DNA from: Flagellimonas pacifica
Lineage (GTDB): Bacteria; Bacteroidota; Bacteroidia; Flavobacteriales; Flavobacteriaceae
Assembly: GCF_900215465.1 (NCBI RefSeq)
Contig: NZ_OBEH01000001.1
Span: 248,001-312,000 of the forward strand
Length of the DNA stretch: 64,000 bases
Direction: 5' to 3'
Both the position numbers and the translations under genes were made by a program. Positions 10,101-20,200 of this stretch are shown piece after piece. The notes below the pieces were generated by a model, which saw only the letters and a program-made list of their open reading frames with translations, was not told where the DNA came from and searched no databases. Every line of letters starts with the position of its first letter. The stretch's first letter is position 1.

Positions 10101-10263
10101 TACCGGGCAAAACCTATTCCTCATTACCGATTATAGTGGTATTGATCCCGAGGTTACTGTTGCTACAGGAGATTTAGGCTCAGGAGTTCCTACAAGAGGT
10201 ATTGACTGGGCGGCTTTCCCTGCACCAAGAACAATCACCTTTGGTATCAACGCGTCATTTTAA
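7138..10263 (+). CDS. SusC/RagA family TonB-linked outer membrane transporter
   Basis: A 1,041-residue TonB-dependent receptor that would import oligosaccharide in complex with the SusD lipoprotein. The signal peptide ends near residue 23 (GIAKAQ). A carboxypeptidase-D-like regulatory domain follows (about 25-100, containing PLPGASVLVKGTTNGTQTDFDG), then the SusC plug (DEVVIIGYGTT; NIRGSNSVRANNNPLFVVDG; LKDASATAIYGSRGANGVV). A 22-strand-type barrel ends in Phe, as outer-membrane barrels do. It is followed after 17 bp by susD, and a LacI-type operator lies upstream. Substrate is inferred as an alpha-glucan breakdown product from the GH13/GH65 neighbours. Confidence 0.96.
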   Translation: MKITLLKSFLLLGAFLCFGIAKAQTVSGTVSDANGPLPGASVLVKGTTNGTQTDFDGNYTLNNVDNGSVIVFSYIGFSTQEVNFNGQASINVTLQEDAQALDEVVIIGYGTTTIKDATGSVTAVTADDFNGGVISSPEQLIQGKTAGVNISQSSGEPGAGISVNIRGSNSVRANNNPLFVVDGIPLSGDNTSPAGDSGLGATAVRNPLNFLNPSDIESISILKDASATAIYGSRGANGVVIITTKTGKGSQGGVFEFSSSLSIASPAKDYDLLDRDTFLSGVTQFGGNASAVDFGANTNWQDFISRRAASTNNNLSYSNNYGKGNVRATLGYSKQFGVVKKTDLERITGRVNARHRFFDDKLTVGLSATISRTNDETAPFSATAGFRGDVLGAVYSANPTWPTNPNFTDGGTQILPANLLQYSQLQTFTDRILVNGSLEYTFTPELSAKVNLGYDTSESEAISALSGDIQNLSGIEDIGFGAFNTLEKENRLLEVTVNYKKEFENSKFDVLVGYSFQDFQTRGKNTNGRGFTTANLNQIGDDLKNTVNTIQGVIPGSFQQFYYGVNTPLVLANRLFPTDVAGDPVTFNGDRPVRAIVADFFDNTDELQSFFGRVNYSIADKYLFTATVRADGSSRFGPENQYGYFPSAAFAWQLAEEDFVGDNVSTLKLRLSAGVTGNQDGLGYGNFVARQRFSDLTIQDNMEVNQNGLVIVATDVPDLKWEPTLNLNVGLDFGFGDDRFSGSLDVYRNETTDVLLRTPPAAPAIDPFQFGNQDASIINKGVELGLSYDWIQTQDVNFSTSFNVAYNENEVLDFASSINTGEINGQGLSGAFAQRFEAGHSLFSYYMAIFEGFDSDGFPIYTDVDGNGTGDPIGDQTFIGEDALPDITTGLSLNLNVKNWDLSAYFAGQFGFSVYNNTANGFFTAGSINNARNVTQNVLTSGEAGGASADVSTRFLEKGDFVRMQNATLGYNWPVSGEGLLKSLRLSVTGQNLFLITDYSGIDPEVTVATGDLGSGVPTRGIDWAAFPAPRTITFGINASF

Positions 10264-10280
10264 ATAAAAAATTGTAAATC

Positions 10281-11873
10281 ATGAAAAGAATAATTAATAA
10301 AGTTTACTTATTCGCTTTCTCTTTCGTATTGGTATTCTCTGCCTGTACGAACTTAGAAATCGAAGAAACTGATTCACTAATTAGTGATGGATTTCAAGGA
10401 TTGGCAAACCCATCTTCCTCTGTTGACGAATTGTACAATAGACTTAATGGACAATATGGTGACCAAGCAAATCTGTATGCACTAAATGAAGTTACCACCG
10501 ATGCCGCTTTGGTTCCAACAAGAGGAACCGACTGGGGAGATAATGGTCGCTGGAGAAATTTGCATACGCATGAGTGGAATGCAGAAGCTGTTGACATTGT
10601 AACTCCATTTAACGATTGGAATGCCAACCAGTTAATTGCTTCACAGATATTGGATTCCAGAAGTAATCCAAGTGACCAAAACATTGGCGACGCCAGTTTT
10701 GTAAGAGCATATTCAATGTGGATAATTTTAGACTTGTTTGGGCAGGTTCCGTTTAGGGATGTAACCTTACCTTCATCATCCATACCTGAAGTTTTAACAG
10801 GTCAGGCGGCCTTAGATTTTATTTTAGCAGATTTGGAACAAGCTATTTCTAAATTACCAAGTGTAAGTGCCAGTAGCGGAGAAGCCAATGGTCGTGCCAG
10901 TAAAGCAGCTGCAAAATTTCTAAAAGCCAAGGTTTTGCTTAACAAGTTTATCTATATTGATGGAACGGCGGAATCAGCAGATATGGCTCAGGTAGTTTCA
11001 TTGGTAGATGAAATAGCTTCAGAAGGCTATGGATTGCAAGCAGGGTATTTTGATTTATTCCGAAATACTGCAGACAATGAAACTATATGGTCATTAAGAT
11101 CAAGTACTGGTAACCGTATTTTCAATGGCCTTCATTACAACTCAACTGCTTTAAGAGGTGGTGGATGGAACGGTTTCAGCACTTTGGCAGAATACTATGA
11201 TTTGTTTGAAGGTGATGCCAATAGTAACCCGGTTGGAGGTACACAAGAAGAACGAAGAGGATTTGTGCCAACAGAAGGAACTGCTTTTACCGGTGAGGAA
11301 GGAACTTCAGATAATGGTGGATTAGAAGACGGATCTAATGTTGGTTTTGGTTTCTTGATCGGTCAGCAATATGATCTAGACGGAACAGCATTGAAAGATA
11401 GAGCAGGTGCTCCATTAACTTTCAAAAGAAATTTTCAGGACGGTTCTGGGAATAACAGCTTAATTAACAATGATGAAACTACCGGTATTCGTGTTATTAA
11501 ATACCACCCAAAATATGGTGGAGGTGATGAGCCCCATGAAATAGTTTTTAGATATGCAGATGCACATCTAATGAAAGCCGAAGCATTAATGCGTAGTGGT
11601 GGAGACCCTACCGCTTTGGTGAATGAACTAAGGGCCATTAGAGGTGCGACACCATTTGGTACCGTTAGCGAACAACAGTTGTTGGATGAGAGAGGTCGCG
11701 AACTATATGCCGAATCCTGGAGAAGAAATGATATGATTCGTTTTGGACAATATACAAGAGATTGGGAGTTTAAGGCAGCAAACTCGATTGGAAATTCAAC
11801 TTATGAGCTGTTCCCAATTCCTGCTGCACAGCTATTAGCTAATCCAAACCTGGTACAAAATCCCGGGTATTAA
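10281..11873 (+). CDS. SusD/RagB family nutrient-binding outer membrane lipoprotein
   Basis: A 530-residue surface lipoprotein (signal peptide ending LVFSAC, Cys21) that would cap the preceding SusC channel and bind glycan. The SusD TPR-like helical scaffold is visible: SFVRAYSMWIILDLFGQVPFR around residues 132-152, GRASKAAAKFLKAKVLLN around 202-220, and HLMKAEALMRSGGD plus ELYAESWRRNDMIRFGQY near the C-terminus. Length and the immediate SusC neighbour are typical. A strong terminator 35 bp downstream ends the unit. Confidence 0.96.
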   Translation: MKRIINKVYLFAFSFVLVFSACTNLEIEETDSLISDGFQGLANPSSSVDELYNRLNGQYGDQANLYALNEVTTDAALVPTRGTDWGDNGRWRNLHTHEWNAEAVDIVTPFNDWNANQLIASQILDSRSNPSDQNIGDASFVRAYSMWIILDLFGQVPFRDVTLPSSSIPEVLTGQAALDFILADLEQAISKLPSVSASSGEANGRASKAAAKFLKAKVLLNKFIYIDGTAESADMAQVVSLVDEIASEGYGLQAGYFDLFRNTADNETIWSLRSSTGNRIFNGLHYNSTALRGGGWNGFSTLAEYYDLFEGDANSNPVGGTQEERRGFVPTEGTAFTGEEGTSDNGGLEDGSNVGFGFLIGQQYDLDGTALKDRAGAPLTFKRNFQDGSGNNSLINNDETTGIRVIKYHPKYGGGDEPHEIVFRYADAHLMKAEALMRSGGDPTALVNELRAIRGATPFGTVSEQQLLDERGRELYAESWRRNDMIRFGQYTRDWEFKAANSIGNSTYELFPIPAAQLLANPNLVQNPGY

Positions 11874-11907
11874 CAATCTAAGTTTTAAGTTTATTTGATT
11901 ATTTGAG

Positions 11908-11935
11908 AAGGCTGCCAAATGGCAGCCTTTTTTTT
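11908..11935 (+). terminator. Rho-independent terminator after susD
   Basis: A perfect 9-bp stem AAGGCTGCC/GGCAGCCTT (11908-11916 and 11921-11929) with loop AAAT and a run of eight T. The following stretch to the symporter stop at 12135 holds no gene I can support. Confidence 0.9.
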
Positions 11936-12134
11936 ATCGAAATAACAGAGCTAAATACGCGATAAAATAATATACACGTTTTAAAGAAGGGAGGGAATCA
12001 ACTATTCCTCAACAAATCAAAGGCAAATACCAATACAAAATTCTTATTAGTTTCCTGCTAAAGCTTAAATAACTGATCAGGTCAATCAGGACATTCATTA
12101 ATCAAATAATTAATCTGACACAGTTAGAAATCTA

Positions 12135-13817
12135 TTATTTAGCAAAATAGATATAGACTCCAATCACAATAAGGCAAATAATGGCGCCAAATTGTTTTAC
12201 ATATTTGAATGGAGTGATTTCAACTTGCTTGGTATATTGTTGTTCAAAAGCTTCTTTTCTAGGATAGAATTTTCCAATCAACAACATGATTCCGGCATTT
12301 AACAAAAATAGAATGGCCATTACATGTAAATAATGAGGATATGCGTCTGCCTCAACCAAATTCAAAGCAGCCTCATCTGTAATGCCAGATGCTCTAGCAG
12401 CCTCCAGGGCCTTCTCCACTCTATATGGGCCAACAATAAATTGACTAACAATATATAGCCCAGAGCCCATGAATATGGCAATTTTTGCAGCAATTGCAGG
12501 TACACGCTTGGTTAAATAGCCCACAACAATAATGGTTAAAATAGGAATGTTGTAAATACCGTTAATCTCTTGAAGGTAATTAAAGAGACTTCCAGCATTT
12601 GCAATTAAAGGCGCTATAAACATCGCAGCCAAAGCCAAACAGACACCAAAAATTTTACCATACTTTACAACTGTGCCTTCCGGCGCTTCTTTGTTAATGT
12701 GCTGTTTGTAAATATCAATACCAAAAAGTGTAACTGAACTGTTCAGAACACTATTAAAAGAACTTAAAATAGCCCCAAACAAAACGGCCGCAAAAAAACC
12801 AACCAAATATTTGGGTAGCACAGCACCAACCAGTGCCGGATATGCCAAATCGCTCGACTCTAAATTTCCATCAAAATAATGATATGCAATCATCCCTGGC
12901 AACACCAAAATTAGAGGCCCTAAAATTTTCAAGAAAGAAGCCAACAACAATCCTTTCTGGCCTTCAGCTAGATTCTTAGCTCCCAATGCTCTCTGTATAA
13001 TTTGCTGATTGGTTCCCCAATAAAACAATTGAACCAACATCATTCCTGTAAAAATTGTAGAAAAAGGTACTTCTTGACCATGATTCCCTGTAGAGTCAAA
13101 TCTTTCAGGATCGGAAGAAACCAGCGTATCCAATCCAGCAAGTACGCTGCCATCCCCTATTGCCATTAAACCAAACACGGGAATCAATATTCCACCGATA
13201 ATCAACCCAATTGCATTTATGCTATCTGATACAGCAACCGCTTTCAACCCACCAAATACGGCATAAATAGAACCGATGATGCCAATCCCCCAAATACAGA
13301 TGACCAAAGCTGTAGAATCTGACACATTCAACATTTCAGGCACATTAAACATTCCGCTTATGGCCACAGAGCCAGAGTATAGGATAACAGGCAAAAGCAC
13401 AACCACATATCCTGTTAAAAACAATCCTGAAGTAATTGTTTTGGTAGTAACATCAAAACGATTTGCCAAAAACTGCGGTACGGTAGTCAATCCTCCTTTT
13501 AAATATCGCGGCAATAAGAATATGGCCGCAACAACCATAGCTATAGCCGCAAGTGTTTCCCATGCCATTACAGATAGGCCATCTTTATAGGCACTTCCAT
13601 TTAGCCCAACAATTTGTTCCGTAGACAAATTGGTCAACAGCAAAGACCCGGCAATAACACCTGCCGTTAAACTTCTGCCTCCCAAAAAATATCCGTCCGA
13701 TGATTTTTCGTCTGTAGATCTTGTTGCCAAATATGAAATGATTCCCACTAACAGGGTAAAGCCCAAAAAAGATAATATTCCTAACATTTTGATTCTTTCG
13801 TTTGGTTTGTTGTCCAT
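12135..13817 (-). CDS. SSS family sodium:solute symporter, likely sugar
   Basis: A 560-residue inner-membrane protein with about 14 hydrophobic segments, belonging to the solute:sodium symporter (SLC5/SGLT-like) family. Family features are DGYFLGGRSLTAGVIAGSLL near the first helices, LSTEQIVGLNGSAY, and RYLKGGLTTVPQFLANRFD after helix 3. Flavobacterial members often sit in carbohydrate loci. It is convergent with susD and divergent from the VCBS operon, sharing the 13874-13887 operator region. It probably supplies the cytoplasmic-membrane step for the sugar imported by SusCD, replacing the MFS transporter usual in maltose loci. Substrate is inferred. Confidence 0.93.
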   Translation of the reverse strand: MDNKPNERIKMLGILSFLGFTLLVGIISYLATRSTDEKSSDGYFLGGRSLTAGVIAGSLLLTNLSTEQIVGLNGSAYKDGLSVMAWETLAAIAMVVAAIFLLPRYLKGGLTTVPQFLANRFDVTTKTITSGLFLTGYVVVLLPVILYSGSVAISGMFNVPEMLNVSDSTALVICIWGIGIIGSIYAVFGGLKAVAVSDSINAIGLIIGGILIPVFGLMAIGDGSVLAGLDTLVSSDPERFDSTGNHGQEVPFSTIFTGMMLVQLFYWGTNQQIIQRALGAKNLAEGQKGLLLASFLKILGPLILVLPGMIAYHYFDGNLESSDLAYPALVGAVLPKYLVGFFAAVLFGAILSSFNSVLNSSVTLFGIDIYKQHINKEAPEGTVVKYGKIFGVCLALAAMFIAPLIANAGSLFNYLQEINGIYNIPILTIIVVGYLTKRVPAIAAKIAIFMGSGLYIVSQFIVGPYRVEKALEAARASGITDEAALNLVEADAYPHYLHVMAILFLLNAGIMLLIGKFYPRKEAFEQQYTKQVEITPFKYVKQFGAIICLIVIGVYIYFAK

Positions 13818-13873
13818 AAATATATTGGATTATTTATCAAAACAAGAACCCCATATCAAGATTCGGGAAATCT

Positions 13874-13887
13874 CAAACGTTTTCGTT
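13874..13887. promoter_or_regulatory. Candidate LacI-family operator between symporter and VCBS operon
   Basis: CAAACGTTTTCGTT contains the perfect palindrome AAACGTTT (13875-13882) centred on CG, and its CGTTTTCGTT (13878-13887) is identical to 7035-7044 in the susC operator region. It lies in the 153-bp gap between the divergent starts at 13817 and 13971, so it could control both directions. Confidence 0.6.
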
Positions 13888-13970
13888 TAAATTCCACAAA
13901 ATATTAACTATTGTTACGTTTCTAATTCTTACGGGATTGGTTATATTAACATCTTATTTTCTTGAAATAG

Positions 13971-16900
13971 ATGAGAGGGAAATTTTGGATTTTTATTGGT
14001 GTTTTTTTACTGGTATTGAGCTGTAAAAAAAATGATTCAAAAAACCTCTTTTTGAACAGAACATCCCCCCGAACCGGTATCACATTTAAGAATGAACTAA
14101 CAGAAACCCCAGAGCTGAATATTCTTAATTATCTCTATTATTATAATGGTGCAGGTGTTGCTGCTGGGGATTTTAATAATGATGATTTAACGGACCTCTA
14201 CTTTACCTCAAATCAAGGCGAGGACAAACTCTATTTAAACAAGGGTCAATTCAGTTTTGAGGATATAACCAAGGTCGCAAAAATTGATAACGACACCGGG
14301 TGGACAACAGGGGTTACCCATGTCGATATCAATAACGATGGGCTTTTGGACATTTATATTTGTAAAGTAGGCAATTATAATACTATCAAAGGGAAAAACC
14401 TCCTTTATGTCAATCAAGGAGTAGATGAAAATGGCATTCCATCTTTTAAAGAAGAAGCGTCCAGCTACAATTTGGATTTTTCTGGATTTTCAACCCAAGC
14501 ATCTTTTTTTGATTATGACTTGGATGGAGACCTTGACATGTACCTTCTCAACCATTCTGTAAATGCAAACCGATCATATGGCAAGGGAGCTAAAAGAAAA
14601 TTAACTGATCCATTATCCGGAGATATTCTTTACAGAAATGATAATGGGAAATTTGTGGATGTTTCCAAAGAAGCAGGTATTTTTCAGGGAAACATTGGCT
14701 ATGGCCTTGGTTTGGGGGTCGGCGACCTAAACAATGATGGGTATCCAGACATCTATATTGGCAATGATTTTTTCGAAAACGACTATCTCTATATCAATCA
14801 AAAAGATGGCACGTTTAAAGAAATTATCTCAAGTGGTGATGGAAAAATGGGACACACATCACATTTTTCAATGGGCAATGACCTAGCAGACATCAACAAT
14901 GATGGACTAACCGATATTGTTTCTTTGGATATGCTTCCCGAAGATTTGGAAACCTACAAAACCTCGGGATTGGAGTATGGATTCCCTATTTATCAACAAT
15001 ATCTAAAAAACGGATATGCTCCGCAGTACATGCAGAACACGCTTCATCTCAATTTGGATGGAGAGCATTTTAGTGAGGTTTCCCATTTAAGCGGAATAAA
15101 TGCTTCAGAATGGTCTTGGGGAGCATTACTTGCAGATTTTGACAATGATGGCTTTAAAGATGTTTTTGTTTCAAATGGTATAAAGGGTGCTACCAATGAC
15201 ATGGATTTTATCAATTATATCTCCAATGATCATATCCAGAAAACCATAAGTTCAGGGTTATCCAAAGATGATATGGCATTTATAGAACAGCTGCCCAGCA
15301 AAAAAGTGCCAAACTATTTTTTCAAGAATAATGGAGACATCACTTTTTCAAATATGTCGGGATTATGGTCTAAAGAAATTGAATCCTATAGCAATGGGTG
15401 TACATATGCTGATTTGGACAACGACGGTGATTTAGACGTGATAGTGAACAATGTGGACCAAGAAGCTTTTATGTTGGAAAACACCCTCAATACAAACCAT
15501 TACCTTAAGGTAAGATTCCGTGGAGGCCCCAACAACTACTTTGGCATTGGTGCAAAGATCATTTTATATCAAGGCTCCAATATAATTACACAAGAAAACT
15601 TTGTGACTCGCGGGTATCTTTCAGCCAAGAATCATAACCTTCACTTTGGAATTGGAAAAGATTCTATCATTGATTCTCTTAAAGTAATTTGGCCTGGCGG
15701 AAAATATCAAACAATCAAAAACATCATTACGCCAAAAACTCTGAATGTCTCTTTTACAAATGCAATCGGAGATTGTTACAAAAAACAAAACATTGACATT
15801 GAATCCTTCTTTTCTGCCCCTGCTACAAAATTGAATTTTGTTCATAAAGAGCAGCAAACTTTAGATTTTGACCGAGATCCCTTAATCCCTTTTTCGAACT
15901 CCAATGAAGGCCCCTCTGTTTCCGTGGCCGATATAAATAATGATGGTTTTGAAGACCTGTTCATCAGTGGGGCAAAAAAACAAGCTTCCGCTCTCTTTTT
16001 ACAAAATGAGCAAGGCGGGTTTCAAGAAAGTCAAGCAGATTTATTCGAACTTGATAAAATCAGCGAAGACACTGATAATGTTTTTTTTGATGCCAACAAT
16101 GATGGAAACCTTGACTTACTTGTAGTGAGCGGCGGCAACGAATTTACCAAAGGAAAACCCCTAACACCTAGGCTTTATCTCAACAAAAAAGGTCAACTTA
16201 TTAAAGATCAAACCCAATTTGGAAATATTGAAGTGAATGCCTCTAATGTAAAAGCTGTTGATATTGACAATGATGGAGACCAGGATGTTTGTATTACATC
16301 TGATTTGGTTCCCGGAAAATTTGGAGACATCCCCAAACAATATCTTTTTTCAAATGATGGTAAAGGAAATTTTACAGAAATCACCTCCACATTTGCTCCA
16401 GAATTTGAAGCCGTTGGAAACATAAAAGACATTGTATGGCATGATTTAGACAAAAATGGATATCCAGACCTTATTGTTGCCGGTCATTGGACTCCCATAA
16501 CCATATTCCTCAATACTGGAAACAGACTTGTTAAACAAAGTGAAAACGGGTTGGGAAAAACCTACGGCTGGTGGAACAGTATCCGAATGGCAGATTTGGA
16601 CAATGATGGAGATCTGGACATTTTAGCTGGTAACTGGGGCTTAAATACCAAGTTCAAAGCATCAGTTGAAAAACCGGTTACACTTTATAAAGCCGATTTT
16701 GATGAAAATGGGTCAATAGAAACATTGGTCACCCATTTCCACGGGGGTAAGGAAACCGCTTTTGCATCAAAAGACGAGTTGGCCAAACAAATGCCCGCAC
16801 TCAATAAAAGGTTCCTTTTTTACAAAGATTTTGCGAAAGCATCTTTGGAAGAAATTTTTGAAAAAGAAAAGTTAGAAGGAGCCAGTAAAAAACAAATTTA

Positions 16901-17270
16901 TCAACTGAGTACTTCCTACTTTGAAAATGATGGAAGTGGTAATTTTTCACCAAAAAATTTACCACTAATCATCCAATCTTCAACAGTTAATAACATTTAC
17001 ATTAACGATATCGATGGAGATGGATACAAGGATGCATTATTCGTTGGAAATAATTTTGAGATAAGCACGCAACTTGGTAGATTGGACGCATCGCATGGAC
17101 TTTTATTGCAAAATGATGGCAATGGCGACTTAATCTGGAAACAAAACTTAAAAGTTTCAGGAGCTGCTAGAGAGATTGAAAAAATAAGAATAAATGGGAG
17201 AGAGGAATTCATCATAACACTAAACAATGACTCTCCTGTTTTTTTAGTCAAAAACCAGAACACCAAATGA
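13971..17270 (+). CDS. VCBS/FG-GAP repeat, ASPIC/UnbV-type lipoprotein (paralogue 1 of 3)
   Basis: A 1,099-residue exported lipoprotein (lipobox LVLSC, Cys18). It carries 14 calcium-loop repeats of the form DxNxDGxxDIYI, for example DINNDGLLDIYI and DLDNDGDLDILA, typical of VCBS/FG-GAP beta-propellers. An ASPIC/UnbV-type segment lies near the middle (SLKVIWPGGKYQTIKNI, about residue 567) and separates two propeller blocks; a conserved YGWWNSIRMADLD lies in the second. Function of this CRTAC1-like family in Bacteroidetes is not established; surface glycan or protein binding is the usual guess. It is first in the operon and overlaps the next gene by four bases (ATGA). Confidence 0.92.
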   Translation: MRGKFWIFIGVFLLVLSCKKNDSKNLFLNRTSPRTGITFKNELTETPELNILNYLYYYNGAGVAAGDFNNDDLTDLYFTSNQGEDKLYLNKGQFSFEDITKVAKIDNDTGWTTGVTHVDINNDGLLDIYICKVGNYNTIKGKNLLYVNQGVDENGIPSFKEEASSYNLDFSGFSTQASFFDYDLDGDLDMYLLNHSVNANRSYGKGAKRKLTDPLSGDILYRNDNGKFVDVSKEAGIFQGNIGYGLGLGVGDLNNDGYPDIYIGNDFFENDYLYINQKDGTFKEIISSGDGKMGHTSHFSMGNDLADINNDGLTDIVSLDMLPEDLETYKTSGLEYGFPIYQQYLKNGYAPQYMQNTLHLNLDGEHFSEVSHLSGINASEWSWGALLADFDNDGFKDVFVSNGIKGATNDMDFINYISNDHIQKTISSGLSKDDMAFIEQLPSKKVPNYFFKNNGDITFSNMSGLWSKEIESYSNGCTYADLDNDGDLDVIVNNVDQEAFMLENTLNTNHYLKVRFRGGPNNYFGIGAKIILYQGSNIITQENFVTRGYLSAKNHNLHFGIGKDSIIDSLKVIWPGGKYQTIKNIITPKTLNVSFTNAIGDCYKKQNIDIESFFSAPATKLNFVHKEQQTLDFDRDPLIPFSNSNEGPSVSVADINNDGFEDLFISGAKKQASALFLQNEQGGFQESQADLFELDKISEDTDNVFFDANNDGNLDLLVVSGGNEFTKGKPLTPRLYLNKKGQLIKDQTQFGNIEVNASNVKAVDIDNDGDQDVCITSDLVPGKFGDIPKQYLFSNDGKGNFTEITSTFAPEFEAVGNIKDIVWHDLDKNGYPDLIVAGHWTPITIFLNTGNRLVKQSENGLGKTYGWWNSIRMADLDNDGDLDILAGNWGLNTKFKASVEKPVTLYKADFDENGSIETLVTHFHGGKETAFASKDELAKQMPALNKRFLFYKDFAKASLEEIFEKEKLEGASKKQIYQLSTSYFENDGSGNFSPKNLPLIIQSSTVNNIYINDIDGDGYKDALFVGNNFEISTQLGRLDASHGLLLQNDGNGDLIWKQNLKVSGAAREIEKIRINGREEFIITLNNDSPVFLVKNQNTK

Positions 17271-20200
17271 AATTGAGATATGTAATTATGTCCGTTCTAT
17301 TGATGCAGATTGTAGCCTGCACCAACCAAGAATCGAACAACACTGAAGAGAAAAAAACGGAAACACTGTTCACTTTGCTTCCTTCCACGGAAACTGGGGT
17401 TGATTTTGTGAACAAGGTAGAAAACCAGAAGAATTTCAACATTTTCAAGTACAGAAATTTTTATAATGGAGGTGGTGTGGCTATAGGAGACATCAATAAC
17501 GATGGCCTTTCGGACATTTATCTTACCGGAAACATGGTACCCAACCGCCTTTACTTGAACAAAGGCAATCTAAAATTTGAAGATATTTCTGAAAGTGCAG
17601 GAATAATGGGCAATAAACCTTGGTCCACTGGAGTACTGATGGTCGATGTTAACCAAGATGGGCTTTTGGATATTTATGTTAGCAACGCCGGTAATTTGGA
17701 AGGCAATAACCACGACAATGATTTATACATCAATAATGGCGACCTCACCTTCACGGAAAAAGCAAATGAATACAATCTGGCAAAAACAGGGTTTACCACC
17801 CATGCTTCCTTTTTCGATTATGACAAGGACGGTGATTTGGATGCCTATATCCTCAACAACAGCAATATTCCTGTAAGCAGTCTTGGTTATGCAGAACAAA
17901 GAGGCGTTCGGGCCCAAGATTGGGAAAAAGTGCCCCATATTTTCCGAGGTGTGGGCGATATGCTCCTCAGAAACGATAATGGCAAGTTTGTAGATGTTAG
18001 TGAAGAAGCCGGAATCTATGGCAGTTTGATTGGTTTTGGGCTTGGGGTCATGATAACGGACCTTAATAAAGATCTTTACCCTGATATCTATGTTTCAAAT
18101 GATTTTTATGAACGGGATTACCTCTACATCAATCAAAAAGATGGTACGTTCACTGAAGAAATCAAAGATTGGACCTCTCATTTAAGCCTATCCGCAATGG
18201 GAATAGACATCGCAGATATCAACAACGATGGACACAATGATATTTTTATCACGGATATGCTTCCAGAACCCGAAGAAAGGGTTAAATCCGTTATGGAATT
18301 TGAAGGCTATAACATTTTTGAGCTCAAACAGAGTAAGGATTTTTATCAGCAATACATCCAAAACACCCTTCAACTCAACAATGGGAATGGCACTTTTTCA
18401 GAGGTGGCCTATTACAGTGGTATAGATGCCACCGATTGGAGTTGGGCTGGACTTATGTTTGATATGGACAACGATGGACTAAAGGATATTTTTGTAACCA
18501 ACGGAATTAACCACGACCTAACCGATTTGGATTTTGTTGACTTTTTTGCCAATGAAATCATTCAAAAAATGGCCCTAACGGGCAAAAAGGAATCCATTGA
18601 TTCTATCATCAATAAAATGCCCATAAAACCTCAGCCAAATTTTGCTTATAAAAACAATGGCGATATCACCTTTAAAAATGCCAACAAGGAATGGGGATTT
18701 GATTTGCCCACAAGATCTAACGGTGCGGCTTATGGAGATTTGGATAATGATGGGGATTTGGATTTGGTGATCAACAATGTAAACACGGAAACATTTGTTT
18801 ATCAAAATAATACCAACAACCAACTTGATAACAATTACATCCAGCTTAAGTTTAAAGGCCCTAAAGAAAATCCTTTTGCCATAGGAACTTTGGCGCAGTT
18901 TTATTTTGATGGAAACATTATCAACCAGGAACTCATCCCTTCCCGCGGATTTCAATCTTCCATGGATTATGGAATGACCATTGGAATGGGAAAATCGGAT
19001 AAAATGGATTCAATCCGCATTGTTTGGCCCGATGACCGTACCCAAAAGTTGGAAAATGTAACCGGCAATCAGCTGATCACATTTAAACACGAAGAATCAA
19101 CCGGGGTATATACAATTCCTAAAAAAGAAATTCAAAGATCCTTTTTAAACGAATTGGATTCGAAAATACTGGGTGAGCATAAAGAAGATCATTATAATGA
19201 TTTTGATTTTGAGGGCCTTATTTATAAAAAATTGTCACAGGAAGGTCCCTCTTTGGCCGTTGCCGATGTAAACGGAGATGGTCATGAAGACTTTTTTGTA
19301 GGTGGAGCTGACAATCAAGCTGGTGCAATTTACATACACAAAGGAAATGGAAATGTTACCCGAAAAACCTCAAAAGCTCTTGAAGATGACAGCAAACATG
19401 AGGATGTGGCTGCTTCATTTTTTGATGCGGACGGTGACAACGATTTAGATTTACTGGTAGGTTCAGGCGGGAACAATGTCAACAAACAAAATAGCTACAG
19501 ACCACGGCTATATTTAAATGATGGCAACGGCAATTTTTCCAAATCTGAAAAAGAACTGCCTTCAACATTTAAAAATATCTCCACCATTTCTCCTAATGAT
19601 TTTGACAGTGATGGAGATATCGATGTATTTATTGGGTCACGAAGCGTGGTTGGAGTTTATGGGGTGTCACCAGACCATTTGCTCCTTGAAAACAAAGGCG
19701 AAGGTGTTTTTGTTGATGCATCTGAACGTTTAGGTTACGATCTTAAAAACGCTGGTATGGTCACAGATTCCAAATGGGTGGATATTGATGGGGACGGAAA
19801 GAAAGATCTAATCGTTACCTCCGAATGGGACACTCCAAAAATCTACAAAAATACAGGAAGAAGGCTTGTGAAATATACCTCTTCTCTGGATAGTCTTTAT
19901 GGCTGGTGGAACACCCTTGAAACTGCCGATCTGGATAATGATGGCGACCAAGATTTGATATTGGGAAACCAAGGGCTGAATCTTCATTATAGACCAATGG
20001 AAAATCAACCCATGAAAATGTGGGTCAACGATTTTGATGATAATGGTACCATTGAGCAAATTGTAACATTACATTCCAACGGTGGTGACTATCCCATACA
20101 TCAGAAAAAGGAACTGACAGAACAGCTTGTTTCTCTAAAAAAGGAGAACCTCAAAGCATCAGATTATGCCAAAAGAACCATTCAAGAGCTATTTTCTAAA

